64,000 nt of DNA, taken from the NCBI GenBank assembly GCA_003260075.1, contig QLIY01000255.1, positions 62,001 through 126,000 of the forward strand. The letters are read 5' to 3'. The notes under the pieces are model-generated. The model saw only the letters and a list, made by a program, of their open reading frames with translations. It was not told the DNA's origin and searched no databases. The translations under genes and the position numbers were made by a program. Positions 48,360 to 61,760 of the stretch are shown piece after piece. Each line of letters starts with the position of its first letter. Position 1 is the stretch's first letter. This DNA is from Phallusia mammillata (lineage: Eukaryota; Chordata; Ascidiacea; Phlebobranchia; Ascidiidae).

Positions 48360-51300
48360 ATGCTTCGATTCGCCGTAAGGAGTCTGTCTAAAGGTAATTT
48401 TTTGCTTGTGCTAAAGTTGTTAGTGTGAAATATATGTCTTTTAAAACTTTTGTTATTTTTTATATTTTAAAATATTAAATGTATAAGACCAAAGAATGCC
48501 GAGCAAATCAAAAATCTTCCAGTTTAAAACGTATTAAAGGGTTGTAGTATTTTAAACTGTTATATTAAAACCAATAGTCAGTTAGACTCTTGGTGTTTGT
48601 TTACTATAGATTTGAGTCATTAAATCCTGTCAAGCACCCAATTAGTTAAATTTTGCTTTTATAGTGTTTTTTCGATTGTATAGCAGTACACAATTACAGA
48701 TAAAGAAAATTGGATGTACAGGAGAATTTGGTTAATTTCATAGGAATAGTAAATCTTAATCTTTCATTTGGAAAACCTTACGCCTACATTTAGTCGTTTT
48801 TTTGCTTTTAGTTGCATACTCAGCTTGGTAAATCGGTTATGTGATTAACTAGGTTTATCTGTAGAACCGAAATGTCTTTGTGTGCACTAAATGTGAGTAA
48901 AAATGCCAGATAAAAAAAAATCAATAAAAACAAATGTGAACTAGACTGAGGTATTTTTTTAGATTGTTATCAGCTAATGAAGTCCATTATTTTTATCTTA
49001 ATTATTGTGTTGGATACTTTTTCGAAATTTAAAACTTGTTATGTAGTGCTTATGCTTGTGTTTTATTTTAGCACCAACTACGTTTACCAACATCACAGCA
49101 GCCAAGATGTCATGCGACACAAATGCTTACAAATTTGAAAGCCTTGCAGTCTCTTCACCAAAAGAGCATGTGCTCCATGTGGAATTCAACAGGTTGGACT
49201 TTCCATTTTGCTAATAAACCAAAGTTGTTTGACTAACTTTTTAGTTCAAACATCACCAGTTTAAGAGGTTGGCACAACTGTTTTCCAAAGGCTTAAATCA
49301 GTTCAAAACATGCCATACTTTTTAAGCCCAAAAGCTTATGCATCATTGCCAACGTGTAAAACCAAGATATTTTATAGTTTTTGGTTAATCACATACTTAA
49401 TATATCAAGTTCTTTTTGTGCAACTGACTGACAGTACATGATGGTGGGATTTTCTATTCCTATGTAGTTATATAGAAATGCATTTACCCGAACGCCTATT
49501 GTTTAAAGTAAGGAAATTATATGGCATTTTTAATTCCTACTCAATTATGTGAAAAATGTGTTGACCTGAATGTCTACTGTTTCAAGATTAGCAAATTATT
49601 ATCTTACACTAAAAGTAGGTCCATAAAAAAAAACTACTCAATGTAGTTTTTATCGAATTGTTTCATATTTTATGTGTTTTCTAGGGAAAAACAATTAAAT
49701 TCCATGACCGCCGCCATGTGGTCAGATATGATAACTTGCTTTAACCAAGCTGCAAAGGATGCAGACGTCAGATCAATTATTCTTTCCGGCAGAGGACGTG
49801 TGTTTACAGCAGGTAATACATTTACGGACTAGAGTGGAATTGTTTTGAAATTGGATGCTTACAACTTATTTGCTGAGTTGAATTTTTGGCGTTCAGATAG
49901 GATGCCTAAATAAAATTAATACCACACCTTACCCAATGTATTTGTTTCTTTCTAATTAGCTGCAACTACACATGTTTTGCATATATTATACAAGCCTTCA
50001 TCAAATGAATGCAAACTTTGTATAATTGTTAACAATTTTTAATACAATGTATTTATCATTCATACAAGTTTACTTAAATAACCAGAGAGTTACTTAGAGC
50101 TTACCTAAAACCAGAGAGTCCAGTTTTTGGTCAAGCTGATTTTAAATTCTTGTCCATTGTTTTACAGTCAATGCCAAGTATGTGCTTTAGATTAAAGTAT
50201 CTAGTTATTGTGGAATACCACATTTAATGTCATTTCAGGACTTGACCTAATGCAGGCAGCTCAGACTTTGCAGCCGGCTGGTGACAAAGATGTTGCAAGG
50301 AGAGCTTTTGAGTTGAAACAGTTCATAGAACTAGCTCAAAACAGCTGCACTGTCATTGAAAAGGTTCATCTCTTGTTACTGTTTGATGCAAATTTTGTTG
50401 TTAACAAGCTTCCTGTGAATGTACATTTAAAGTAGGATGTGTTTTGATGCACAAACTTGTACACTGGCTGTGTATGAATATATTACACAACAAATACATT
50501 AAAACTTGCGGTTTTATTCGCAGTGTCCAAAACCAGTATTGGTTGCAATTCACGGTGCCTGTATCGGTGGAGGAATGGACGTAATTACTGCTTGTGATAT
50601 CAGACTATGCACAGAAGATGCTTATTTCTCCATAAAGGTATAACTTGGAATATGTTGCTGTTGACCTATATGTAGTAAGGTTGACAGTGCATTCTGAAAT
50701 ATTCAAACGGCTATTGGTAGAGGTGGAGTTCAGCAGGTTCGCACCGGTTCTATAGAACCATCTCACAAAATTTTATGAGATCAGCAAACCAGTTAGCATT
50801 ACTGTCAATGGACTTTTGCAACAGTACCAGCTGAAAAATATGACTTTTGTGATAGAACCAGCTGACAAAAAATTTGAATCTCACCACTGGCTATTGGTAT
50901 AAAAACATAATGTTCTAATATCTAAAAAGTACTGATAAGTCTTCTCAGTTCAGCTGTTGGCATGACAAACAATGTGTACTGTCTGCAGCTAATCTAAAAT
51001 TTGATTTGTGAAAAGCATTACCATTATTCTGCAAGCACAGCATTGTAGCAAACAGTTTGGTAACAATATAATATGTGTGTGTGTGTGTCACCTTGTTGTG
51101 GTGAAGTACGACAGCAATGACCTTTTTGAACCTAGGATACCAATATTTTTTTGTTTGTTTCAGGAAATTGATGTAGGTCTTGCAGCAGATATGGGAACAT
51201 TGCAGCGAATGCCAAAAATAATTGGCAACGAGGGTCTGGTCAGGGAATTGGCTTATACCGCGAGAAAAATGGGGTCTACAGAAGCAAAGGAGTGTGGCTT

Positions 51301-52458
51301 GGTCAAGTAGGTTTGACATTTGTAGATTCTGCCATGGTCATCAGGTTATAACATTGTCATGGAACTCAAAATTATGTCAGAGATGTTTAGATGGAAATCA
51401 AAGAGTAAATGTTTCATTCAATTAAATTGCTACTGTTTACCAAGGACATTTTCTGACCGAAATTGTTAAAGTGACCTGTTATATAAACATGCAGAGAGCT
51501 TTTGTCTAAGACAGGGGTGTTTACACTTTTGTCAAAATGTGAGCTACTTATAAAATGACCAAGTCAAACTGATCTAGCCTCTACTAAAATGCAAAACATA
51601 CAATGCATGTTGATGTACTTTGCATAACTGGTCTGTTGTATCACCTGTTTGAAAAAAAAAATTGGCAATGCTGCCCTTGTACATTAAGTTACAGATTAGA
51701 TGATTCTGGTGTTACATATTTAATGTCATATGAACTTTAGAGATCAACTGGTAGATTATGCTTGGTGTATTAAGTCCATATGGTCTGAGCTACACATGGT
51801 AGTGTAAATGTTACTGTCAACACTTTTGGTCTGTGACTCTGTGTGTGTAGGGTTTCTTGGAAATTGTAACATTAATTCCATTATCGTTTGCAGCAAAGTA
51901 TTTAGTGACAAAGATAAGCTGATGGAAGGTGTGATTGAACTTGCCTCGATGATCGCAAGTAAAAGTCCTGTTGCTGTGCAAAGTACAAAAGTGAACATGA
52001 ATTATGCAAGAGACCATTCTGTGGCAGAAGGATTGGAATATATGGTAAAGATTGTTGCTTAACTGATATTTTAAGTAACTTAAATACAGTAACCTCAGGT
52101 TCAGACCTGTTCAAAGCAAAAATAATGTCCGGATTAACCGATGTCGATTAGTTGAAGCTTTACCATAATACAAATCATTTGTACCTCGAGTTTTGCCTGA
52201 AATATATATATACAGATCAGTGGCATTGGGTTTTGAGTTGAATCAGCAAGACCTCTCAATGGGCACCTTAAAAATTCTTACAGTATCTCATAACTTCTAG
52301 TTTATTACATGCACAGTATGCATGTAGATGCCTTATTTTTACTTTGTGCTTAGAAATCTTGGAACATGTCGATGTTACAAACCGAAGACCTCATGAAATC
52401 AGCTCAGGCCCTAATGATGAAGAAAACACCAGCTGATGTCAAGTTTTCAAAATTATGA
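48360..52458 (+). CDS. ECH1: Delta(3,5)-delta(2,4)-dienoyl-CoA isomerase
   Basis: Eight exons: 48360-48393, 49072-49192, 49685-49812, 50239-50363, 50524-50637, 51164-51306, 51894-52044, 52354-52458; 921 nt, 306 residues. The enzyme shifts the double bonds of 3,5-dienoyl-CoA in beta-oxidation of unsaturated fatty acids. Crotonase-fold motifs follow the ECH1 order: [32 protein letters not shown], then [19 protein letters not shown]. The three acidic residues known as catalytic in the rat enzyme (Asp of GGGMD, Glu of KEID, Asp of LAAD) are all present, which separates it from plain enoyl-CoA hydratases. The N-terminus [11 protein letters not shown] is basic and short-chained, fitting a mitochondrial presequence. 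The C-terminus is FSKL, a PTS1 peroxisome signal as in mammalian ECH1. AATAAA at 52506-52511. Intron 5 (between exons 5 and 6) carries a short hAT element. Confidence 0.95.
50718..50889. mobile_element. CAGTGGTGGGATTCA-family element in ECH1
   Basis: Degraded left end (TAGAGGTGGAGTTCA), right end CTCACCACTG, 8-bp duplication GCTATTGG. In the ECH1 intron between exons 5 and 6. Confidence 0.82.
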
Positions 52459-52505
52459 TTTTCCATCCTTTTTTTGCTTGATATTTAATTTTTGACTTTT
52501 TTTGC

Positions 52506-52511
52506 AATAAA
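52506..52511 (+). promoter_or_regulatory. Poly(A) signal AATAAA for ECH1
   Basis: Canonical hexamer 48 nt after the stop codon, within the 284-bp gap between the convergent ECH1 and MIIP coding regions. Confidence 0.6.
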
Positions 52512-52742
52512 CAGTTCCAATTATGGAAAAATATACGGAGGATGCAACAGAAAATTAGTTCAGTTTTTGTAAATGTTATTTTTTCTTTGTTTTTTTACGC
52601 CAGGTTACTTATGTGATTTAATTCAGTTTCTTCAAATTGAAATTTGATTGCCACAATATCTCATAATGTTGTATTTCATTGCAAATAAGGTGCAGTTTAA
52701 AAAAATACATTCTACAATACACATTTCAGAATCAATGATCCA

Positions 52743-55700
52743 TTATATTCCACTTTTCAGCTTGCGTAGGTTGTACTGGATTGCATAAGATCTATCTAAA
52801 TAGCTCTCCGATGCCGGTGTAGTCTTTAATCCACCTTTCAAATTTGCTTGTCCAGATTTTAATTGTAAGCTTGTAAGGTTTTCTTTGGGGCGTATTGACG
52901 ACCGTAGATCGAGGCAAGTGTCAGCCTAATGTCATGAAAAAATTTGTTAGCAAATTGTTTTCCAGAAGTTAAAACAAATTAAGAAGATCTTCATTATTAT
53001 TACATTTTTTCTGTAAAAAACAGAACTGCAAACAATGCATACTTCATGCAAAAAGAGTCACAACTTTAATAAGTAAAATAACGGCCGAAATAGATGTAAA
53101 AAGTGACGATTTATTATTTAAGCATTTTGGCCAATGCTCATGTTATTTTGCATAAATGCAATTTAGGGCGGTATGTTTCGCAGTAAACTCAAAACAGATC
53201 TGTGTATAGCCTTCCAAAGAGTCATAATGTTCATGAAAAATTTATAATTTTTGGAAAAAATTGAGTGTTATGTTCAAGCAAAAGTTTAACATACAGTTTA
53301 AGCCAGTGGTTCTTAACTGGGGGGGGGGCGCCAGACATTTCCAAGGGGGGCGTGAGCCAAAAGTTAAATAAAAAAAAGTATTTAACTGTACACTCACCTC
53401 CCCCTAAAATTAATTTTGCAAGTGTAATGTATTGTTTGTGAGCACATACGTTTTTAAAATAAACGAATATTATAATGCATTACCTTATGGTGTAAGACAA
53501 ATTTTGAATATTGACATACATGACAAAGTTTTTAGTTTGTCAGTTTAAAACAGGGGTCACCAAGTTTTTTAACTGCGGGTCGGATAATTTTATTAATCAT
53601 GCTCAAAAGCCGCATGGGTTACAAGGCCTGACGCAGACTTTCCCAAACTGGAACTCGCGAGGCGACTTTGACGAGACCACAAAGGGATGTCTTCCCACGA
53701 TCTAATTTGTATTCAGATTGTGCCGCTGTTTAATTGTAAAATTATGAAAAATATAGAAGTGTCACATACCAACTAATGTACGTTTATCTACCACAAAGAA
53801 CTAAAAAGGCAATTGTTCGCAAACAATTACTATTATTTGCTTTGTCTGTGACGTAACAAACTGCTTTTGGATGATACTTATGCCTTGTAATCCTGTTAGA
53901 CCAGGCAAAATTGTTACTAAAATGTATTCTGCATGTTTGCACAATCTTTAACGCCCCAGGCCTGTAATTAAATGATACCTGATTTACAACATAGGCAAGG
54001 GAAACTTCTGGTAGTTCCATTGCTGCAAGTGTTCGAAAAAACTGTCGTTTTTTGCCTGTTTCAGGGGGGCGTAAAGTGCCCGACAAACACCTTAGGGGGG
54101 CGTGGACAAAAAAAGGTTAAGAACCGCTGGTTTAAGCTTTAATTAGTAAACATTAATGTTATACCTCTGACTTGGGCACCCTCTTTGGTACAGTGTTATG
54201 CCAACCCAGTGCACAGTGATCTGGAAGAGCAAGAGAGTCAGCTCCATCATGATGTTTTGATCCATGTTTTGGTCTGTATCTAAATAGTAAGGTTGCACAC
54301 ATTGTGGCACATCTTAATTGACTAACACTAAATCAAGGTACTTAGGCTAGCAATTTACATGCAAACAATCTAAAGATTGCAGAAACCATACAGCTTGATA
54401 AAAATTTTAACTTTAAAGTGGAAACTCATTTCAGGCCATAGACCACCATTCAATTTAAAAGAATATTGTTAACTAGTGATGGGACGGGTACCCGGTACTC
54501 GGTACTCGGTATCGATGGTATCGAACGATTTCAGTGGTATCGATACTCGTACTCGGTATCGAAATTTTTTGTCTCAGTTTTCGATACCAACGTGCGAGTA
54601 CCGAAGGTCCATTTACACCATAAGAATACGGGCAACTTTATGCCAATATTTGCTTCGGACAGCATAAAATTGGAAAAAAGTTCCGCCAGGTTACGTATAT
54701 TTTTTTCACTATCGTATGGAGATAACATTTTTCTGCATGTGTGTGTGCACGCCTGTACCCCGGCCATGACAGATAAATTAGTCAGTGATATACAACTAAG
54801 TACAACACTGTACTTAAGTACTCGGTAATCGTACTCGGTACTCGGTATCGAAGGTATATACATGTGGTACTCGTACTCGGTATCGGTACTCGCTTCAAAA
54901 CCTGGTATCGTCCCATCACTATTGTTAACCATTTAATTTTTAAGTGCTGTTAAAAAACATACACAGCAAGCACGATGGCTTTATACCAGGGGTTCCCAAC
55001 CTGTGGTACGCATACCACTGAAGGGTTTTCAGGTGGTACGCGAGTAGCTTCTGTTTTGTTTACAAAAACCTCGATTTGCAACTTTATATTTTGTTTGTCT
55101 GGCTTTGTTTACAAAAAAACAGTCCCCAGGCCTATTGTCATTGTTACGTAACTATTCCTGTTGTTTCGTATCATTACGATCTTCAAAATACAGGTCATGT
55201 CAATTCTCAACAAAAAGCATAGTTGCTATGAAAAGCCGAACAACGCTGTGGCACAGTGGGCATTAATTATGTCAAATGATTGCTCTTGATAGATATCAAT
55301 TATCATCTACTGTTTTGTAGCTTAAGCTAGTGTTGAATAAAATATGATTCGAACAAATTAGTTGTTCTGTAAGAAGTGGTACCATAGAGCACGGTGGTAC
55401 GCGTGGCAGTGCAGAGCGTCCAAGGGGTACGGGATCGTAAAAAGGTTGGGAACCCCTGCTTTATACAGTGGTGGTATTAAAATGTTTTTTCAGCCGATTC
55501 TTGATCACAAAAGTCATATTTTTCAGCCGGTTCTGTTACAAAAAGTCCATTTCGAGTTGTTGTTTTTCCAGAACTATTTCCAGTTTATCATCAAATATTG
55601 CCACCCAGAATGATAAGTTATCATGATTCAGTTAAAAAAAACTGCCTTAAAATCGAAAAAAAAAAACACTGTAACAAGCAGCATACCTGTATGGGGATAT

Positions 55701-55990
55701 AAGTGATGCTTTGGGAATTGAAACTCTGATGTATCGAGGTGATGAAGTAGTTCCAGGTCTGCCACAGTCATTAGGATCCACTGGAACAGGAAATAATCGC
55801 TTGTTTATTGTATAGTTGACAATCCGTGAATCTCTTGTATCACTTGGATCTGGGCTTCTTGCTGACTGCCCCTGAAAACATACAAGAAGATTTGTGATGG
55901 GACGGGTACTCGGTATCGCACGATTGTAGTGGTATCGATACTCGGTATCGGAATATTTTGTCTCAGTTTTCAACACCAACGTGCGAGTAG

Positions 55991-56086
<96 letters not shown>

Positions 56087-59000
56087 ATTGGAAAAAAGTT
56101 CCGCCAGTTTACGTATATCTTTTTCGCTATCGTGTAGAGATTACACTTTTCGGCACATGTGTGTGCCCCCCTGAGCATGGCAGATAAATTAGCCAATGAT
56201 ATACAACTAAGTACAACACTACACTTAAGTACTTGGTAATTGTACTCGGTATCGAAGGTATATACATGTGGTACTCGGTATCGGTACTCGCTTCAAAACC
56301 TGGTACCGTCCCATCACTAAAGAGGAACCTGGTAGATCGCAAGTCCAGTTTGTTAATCTGTTTTATCCAGTAAACCAGAATGTGTACAAGATTGTGGAGA
56401 GCAGGGATGTGCAACAATTTTGAAAGGGTCACAATTTACATTTATAATAATGCTGAGGGTCAGTCAATAAACCGACACATACACTTTGAGGTAAAATTAA
56501 AAGTATAAAACATTGGACTACTTGACGAAGTCAGTGCAGGCCACGTAATTGGCTGTCACGGGCCGTAGTCTAGCCAGCCAGCAGGCTGTATCTTTCTTTG
56601 CCTCTGAGTTAAATATGTCAATATTTTTTTAGACTCAGACTTTCGGTCGATTCGAATAACAGCCAGCAATAGGCTTTGTTCTTTGATACAAGGGGAAAGG
56701 GAAAGTCGGAGTCTGAAAATTATGAACTGACTTCACAGCCCTGATCTGTGATAAGTTACAAGACTTGGGTTTTCAATCCCCCCCCCCAGTCGGAGTCTGA
56801 AAATTATGAACTGACTTCACAGCCCTGATCTGTGAGAAGTTTGGTTTTCAACCACATGCACAAAAGTTACTAGTGATGGGACGGGTACCCGGTACTCGGT
56901 ATCGAACGATTTCAGTGGTATCGATACTCGTACTCGGTATCGAAATATTTTGTCTCAGTTTTCGATACCAACGTGCGAGTACCGAAGGCCGATTTACACT
57001 ATAAGAACACTGAAAACTTTGTGCCAATATATATATGCTTCGGACAGTACAAATTTGGGAAAAAGTTCCGCCAGGTTATGTCTTTTTTTCGCTATCGTAT
57101 GGAGATTACTTTTTTCTGCATGTGTGTGTGCATGCCTGTACGCTGGCCATGGCAGTTAAATTAGCAGGTGATATACAACTAAGTACAACACTGTACTTAA
57201 GTACTCGGTAATCGCTTCAAAACCTGGTATCGTCCCATCACTAAGAGTTACCAAACTTTTTTCACTACAGACCACATAAGTTTAAATAATGATTTGCGCG
57301 GGTTGAATAGTTTACATGCCCCAGCGTAAATTGTATAATCTCATCTTCACAGCAATGCTTGAATATTACCTCACAAGTAACGAAAGATGGCAATTGTTTG
57401 TGCACAATTAACACTTGTAGTCTTGTAATATAAATTCTACATATCGTGACAGGAAAACTTTTAGAAGAAGTAGATTAATTTTTTGATGTTACAAAGTTAT
57501 CAATACCATTTGGGAAACCAAAATTTGTAGTTGCATGAATTTAGGGGCCAAGGGCCGTAGTTTAAGGAGACCAGTACATGCCAAAAAAGAAATACACAAA
57601 CAACCAGTGTTTCATTTATTCCGTTGAGATGTATTTCCAACACACACACACATACCTGCAGTTTCATTTGAGGTGACAATTCATGTAATGGAGTTTTTGG
57701 TGTTTTCAAAATATCATTCCAACACCGTTTGCTGTGACAATCAGAGCGATTCAATTTTCTAAACTCCTTCATTTCTTCAAGAAAGGATTCTGATTGCTCT
57801 GCCCCAGGCTCATCATTCTCAATATTACCAGCAATCCAGTCATATCCCAAGAGCGGAGGTTCGGAGCTACGAAAACAACATTTACCATATGTTTGGCTCT
57901 TCATTAGCTTATGTCCAACTCAGAATGCCTGTGCCATTGCATTTCAAGACTGTTTGTTGTTTTAATTTGTTGTGTATTACCGTATTTCCTTTCGTTGTGG
58001 TGTTTTTAACACACTAGATTGTGTCATGTCAAAGTTTCTTTCTGAAATTGGTTTGCTAGTTCCAGTTTTAACAAGAATTGATTTTGGTTCCTTCATTTGT
58101 TCCGTGGCCCTGTATGGTCTGTAAGTGATATGTCAAGGTTAATGTGGTGTTTTTATGACAATATGGTAAAGCAGTTTACCTGGTGTTTCCAGCATCTGTT
58201 AACATGGGTTGACCTTGAGGTGTTTCGGTAAAGGTCAAATTTTTTCCTTTGTCCGACTGATGCTTCAAAAAGTTGGATATAATTTCATACTTTGGCGAAG
58301 AGGGTGATGCTGGGTTGGGACTTTTTATCAGAGGTGTTGGCAATCTATTAAAATCCCAACCATAAGTCAAACTAAATATTATACAACAGCTTAAAAGCAA
58401 ACTTAAAATACTAACCTAACTCTTTTCTGCTGTTTGGTTTTCTTCTTTAAAATGCCTAACCATAAAAAATACACAATTAAATAAATAAGTCTCTTGTCCC
58501 TTGTGAAATAAAACAAATATACTATGATGACAGAATCCAAAAAGTTTAATTACAGATAGAAACTAATTGAAATGTGTTATAAAACAAGAACTGTGTTGCC
58601 ATTTTCTCCGGGTTCAAGTCAATTAAAGCAACATTATTACTTTCTGTGAAATATATATATACAGTGTTTTTTAAACCATGGCCAACAAAAAACTGATGTA
58701 ATATGTTTGTTAAATTGTTTAGCAGACCCACATTTCATCAAGGAGTTATCAAAAACATGATATTACTCTACCAAAGCAATTTTTCAACACATACTAGAAA
58801 ATCTCTTTCAAGGGACAAAACTTAAGAATCACTAAAAATGTAGTGGAACAATTAATTGATCTAACCTGGTGACTTTGTGAGTACATTTCGTGCATGAGTA
58901 AGCAGTCTTCCCGATTTTCTCAATGCATCTCCTCCGTTTCGATTCGCCACAGTTGAAGTTAGAGGGGCAGCATTTATCAATCGTGGGTCTGAGTGTTTTG

Positions 59001-59327
59001 CAGCGACAATTAACCTTGAAATCTCAACCTGCATAATTATATGAAATTTTTTTTAAATTCAAATCATCCACGTTTCAGAATTTGTTGGCAATGAAAAAAA
59101 AACATGTTTTCATGCCACACTTTAATTAAACAAAATCTTGAAACAGCCTTTTCAGAAAATAAACCTTTAAATGCCCCGAGTTCGTAAACAGTAAACACAA
59201 AACGTAGTTTTCTGTACAACGGATTTTTAGTTTTGAAACAACACATATCATTGAATATTTTTACCTGCGATTGCTTTAGACGCTGTAGCAGCTTCTTGTT
59301 GGCATCGCGAAGTTCAACGTCTTCCAT
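52743..59327 (-). CDS. MIIP: Migration and invasion-inhibitory protein (MIIP-like), about 420 aa
   Basis: Nine exons, 5' to 3': 59327-59265, 59028-58866, 58455-58416, 58344-58180, 58118-57981, 57866-57656, 55871-55687, 54279-54165, 52925-52743; 1263 nt, in frame throughout. Recognised from LLGYDWIAGNIEND, the NKRLFPVPVDPND stretch, RVSIPKASLISPYRY, and LDLRSS near the end, in the order I recall for vertebrate MIIP (388 residues in human). The N-terminus MEDVELRDANKKLLQRLKQS looks helical and coiled-coil-like. Family knowledge: human MIIP binds IGFBP2 and HDAC6 and restrains cell migration; the role here is inferred only. The 40-nt third exon is tentative, since its donor was chosen to fit phase. 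Introns 7 and 8 are packed with hAT-type elements. Its 5' end is about 430 bp from a CpG-richer stretch with no clear gene. Confidence 0.75.
53304..54129. mobile_element. hAT-type element (826 bp) in MIIP intron
   Basis: CAGTGGTTCTTAAC and GTTAAGAACCGCTG ends, 8-bp duplication GTTTAAGC. Subterminal GGGGGGCGTGAGCC and its relative near 54060-54110. Has an internal CAGGGGTCACCAAG end at about 53552 that may be a nested fragment. Confidence 0.88.
54474..54921. mobile_element. hAT-like element with TAGTGATGGGACG ends
   Basis: TAGTGATGGGACG and CGTCCCATCACTA are perfect inverted ends with the 8-bp duplication TTGTTAAC. The interior is full of GGTACTCGGTATCG-like subrepeats. Relatives: 55892-56319 and 56871-57243. 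Confidence 0.9.
54987..55458. mobile_element. hAT-type element
   Basis: CAGGGGTTCCCAACC and GGTTGGGAACCCCTG ends, 8-bp duplication CTTTATAC. In MIIP intron 7. Confidence 0.9.
55892..56319. mobile_element. TAGTGATGGGACG-type element with internal C run
   Basis: Second copy of the family at 54474-54921. Ends GTGATGGGACG and CGTCCCATCACTA. A 94-nt C run (55991-56084) stands where the other copies have about 65-70 nt of ordinary sequence. The flanks do not show a clear duplication. Confidence 0.78.
56871..57243. mobile_element. TAGTGATGGGACG-type element, third copy
   Basis: Same ends as 54474-54921. Flanks AAAGTTAC and AGAGTTAC match at seven of eight. The internal segment missing in the second copy is present here. 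Confidence 0.85.
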
Positions 59328-61760
59328 GATGACAACGAAAAGCGATAAAAGTGAAATGAAACAGCAAAACAAACCTCTCAGCAAAAGATGCCCCAAAAAA
59401 ACTTCAAAATAACCGCACAAGAAATATGACATAGAAATCAAACTTTTACTTGTTTATTTTTTTCGTGTCATTTGACAAAACATAGTCAAAAATGTACTTT
59501 GGAATTAAAACTTTACCAAACTTATAAAATTGCACTAATACAATTGACAGCGGTACATTCGTGACAAAATTAAGGCGCCCTTGATATTGATTTTGACACG
59601 GTAACACGTGATAGCTGGCCGTCAGAGGTGTGTGACGTCTGTAGGCTTGTTTAACGTCACTATTATAAATTAATCTCGCATTTCTGCGTTGTAAGCAGAT
59701 CGATGTAGCGGCGCAAAAAACGTCTGCTTTATGTTGTCTTTGCCTAGCTTGTGCGTCAAACATGCAGCTAACACGATTTAAACAGGTATTTGACCAGATA
59801 TTGAAAGCGAATGTGGAATTTCAATGGATCCAATGTTTAACAATTTGTTGTGGCGTTTCCAGTAATAGCACCACAAAATTTTTAAAGAGTGGTTCTCAAT
59901 ATTTTTAAATCTCATTTACCCTAAAATGTGAAATTACCAGGGTAATTTACCCAAAAGTCAAGAAGCACTTTGTTAAACCGTCTGTTTTCAGATGTTTCTT
60001 TAGTTTTTCAAGGATTATCTCCTAAGTAAGCATTGTGTGTAAAGTCAATACAGCAGAAACGGCTCTTCGTGCTGGTACTGTCGATTTCCTAATGTTGTTT
60101 GTTTGACACTACACCACCCAGGTTAACAGTTTTAGGCATTTATTTCCACCACGCAGTGACTGCCTCCACACAAACTTCTCAAACAAGCACAAATTTACAA
60201 CACTAATGTGACGTCACATACGTTGACAATGGTGCAGTGTTAGGTACATTATCAAATTAGAATTTTAGGAACAATGACTAAACGACAATGGATTGTTGCA
60301 ATGAAAACGAAATACAACACAAGTGAATTTGGCATAGATGTGATTGCGAAATGAACAAACATTTTTCCTAATTTCCACTTTTTGTGAGAAGGCAAATTTT
60401 ACTAAACAACAATTAGGCTACAATACGTGTCACATATTTTGCAGTACAATTCAGTAATACTCTCTGTGCAACCGGTAAACGAAATGGAAAAGTTACTTTA
60501 CTTTGTATTTTGTTATTCTTGTCAATTTTGGATTTGTCATGGCCAAAGGTGGTAAAATGTTTCGTGAAGTAATTTACATCAAATACACAGAAGTTAATAC
60601 ATTTTTTTGTAATGTCAATTAAAATCGTATGAGGTACTAAGATTGAATTGTTTAGTTTGTGAACTTGTAAAAAAACTTTGAAATTGCAATGCAAGCACAC
60701 AGACATACATATATTAACTTCTACTCTAATGGGACAAAACATTAAAGCACATTTAAACTTCTTACTAGAATAAGTCAATTTTGTGCGAGGCATTCTTGTC
60801 CTAGTATAACGCCAGAAAACACATAAGGGAGCAACAAATGTTTGCATATCGCGGGAAATACGAAATGGTGTAGCAATACACACAAAATGCAACATACTTA
60901 CAATAAATTTTTGCACGCCTATACATTTCAGTCACAGATGGAACAAACGCCAAATATTTTGGAATTAAAACTATACAATTTTTATAATCAGTTCAAGGCA
61001 TTTTGAAATATACTTTTGAATTTCGGATTGCGCATTTTTAGACCATCAAAACAAGAAGGTAATTTAATACGATTGGGGTCAAAATTGTTTGTGACCAATG
61101 ACAAAAGCACAAATTATACCCAGTTATATCAAACAATACTACAAGTCGGAAAGGCAGGCAAATTTAAATATTTTTTTGGTGCATGTTTTCTATGGGGCAC
61201 CGAAAAAGGTAAAATATTCGTTTTGGATTTTGATTGGGTCATTTTGGTGTGCAAAATATTAGCAGCCTTAAATTCTGCTGTACCATGGAGTTGACCAGCG
61301 TGGGAAAACCCTTCAGTGACGCAAGCATGGCGTAACAAAGGCGTTTGTGAACAATAAACGGGTGATATCAGAGCGAAGTGGAACTAGTGCAGCTACACAA
61401 GCGAGTAAATTACTTTTTTGCCGGTCGCTTACCATAATGGTAAGGTACAGTGACAAAACACAGTTGACAAAAAGGGAAAAAATTCCATGTTTCGGTTTCG
61501 GCTATAGAAAGTCAAAAAATTCCAGGATTGAGTTTTAGTCAATGGACTGTTGTCGTATTGATGGTTGAAGAAATAAATTACCCAAATAGTTCTTCTCACA
61601 GACTTGTGTTGTACGTAAAACGGGATTTGTGTCAATGAGAATCCATACTAGTTCTTCAGGCGGCCAAAAAGACACTGTGTTGGGGTACAAAAAAAACTAC
61701 AAAAATACACAGGACAATAAATAAAAGACACAAAAATACGTAGAGAATCGCGGAACTGAA
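59328..61760. other. Region between MIIP start and the Cys-rich gene end, no gene seen
   Basis: Contains a TGACGTCA-type site at about 60211 and an ATG with a nearby GT at 59761-59785 that could be a first exon. No second exon supports it. The longest minus-strand frame (60413-60916) has no domain signal. Confidence 0.45.

Noticed and set aside
53320-53331. G run at 53.3 kb as an assembly joint
   Set aside because: It lies in the inverted-repeat end of a hAT element and has a counterpart of GGGGGG near the other end, so it is native.
59761-59785. First exon of a plus-strand gene divergent from MIIP
   Set aside because: Only eight codons and a GT; no following exon continues the frame.
60413-60916. 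167-codon minus-strand open frame
   Set aside because: No domain, no start context, composition like random AT-rich DNA, and no neighbouring exons.
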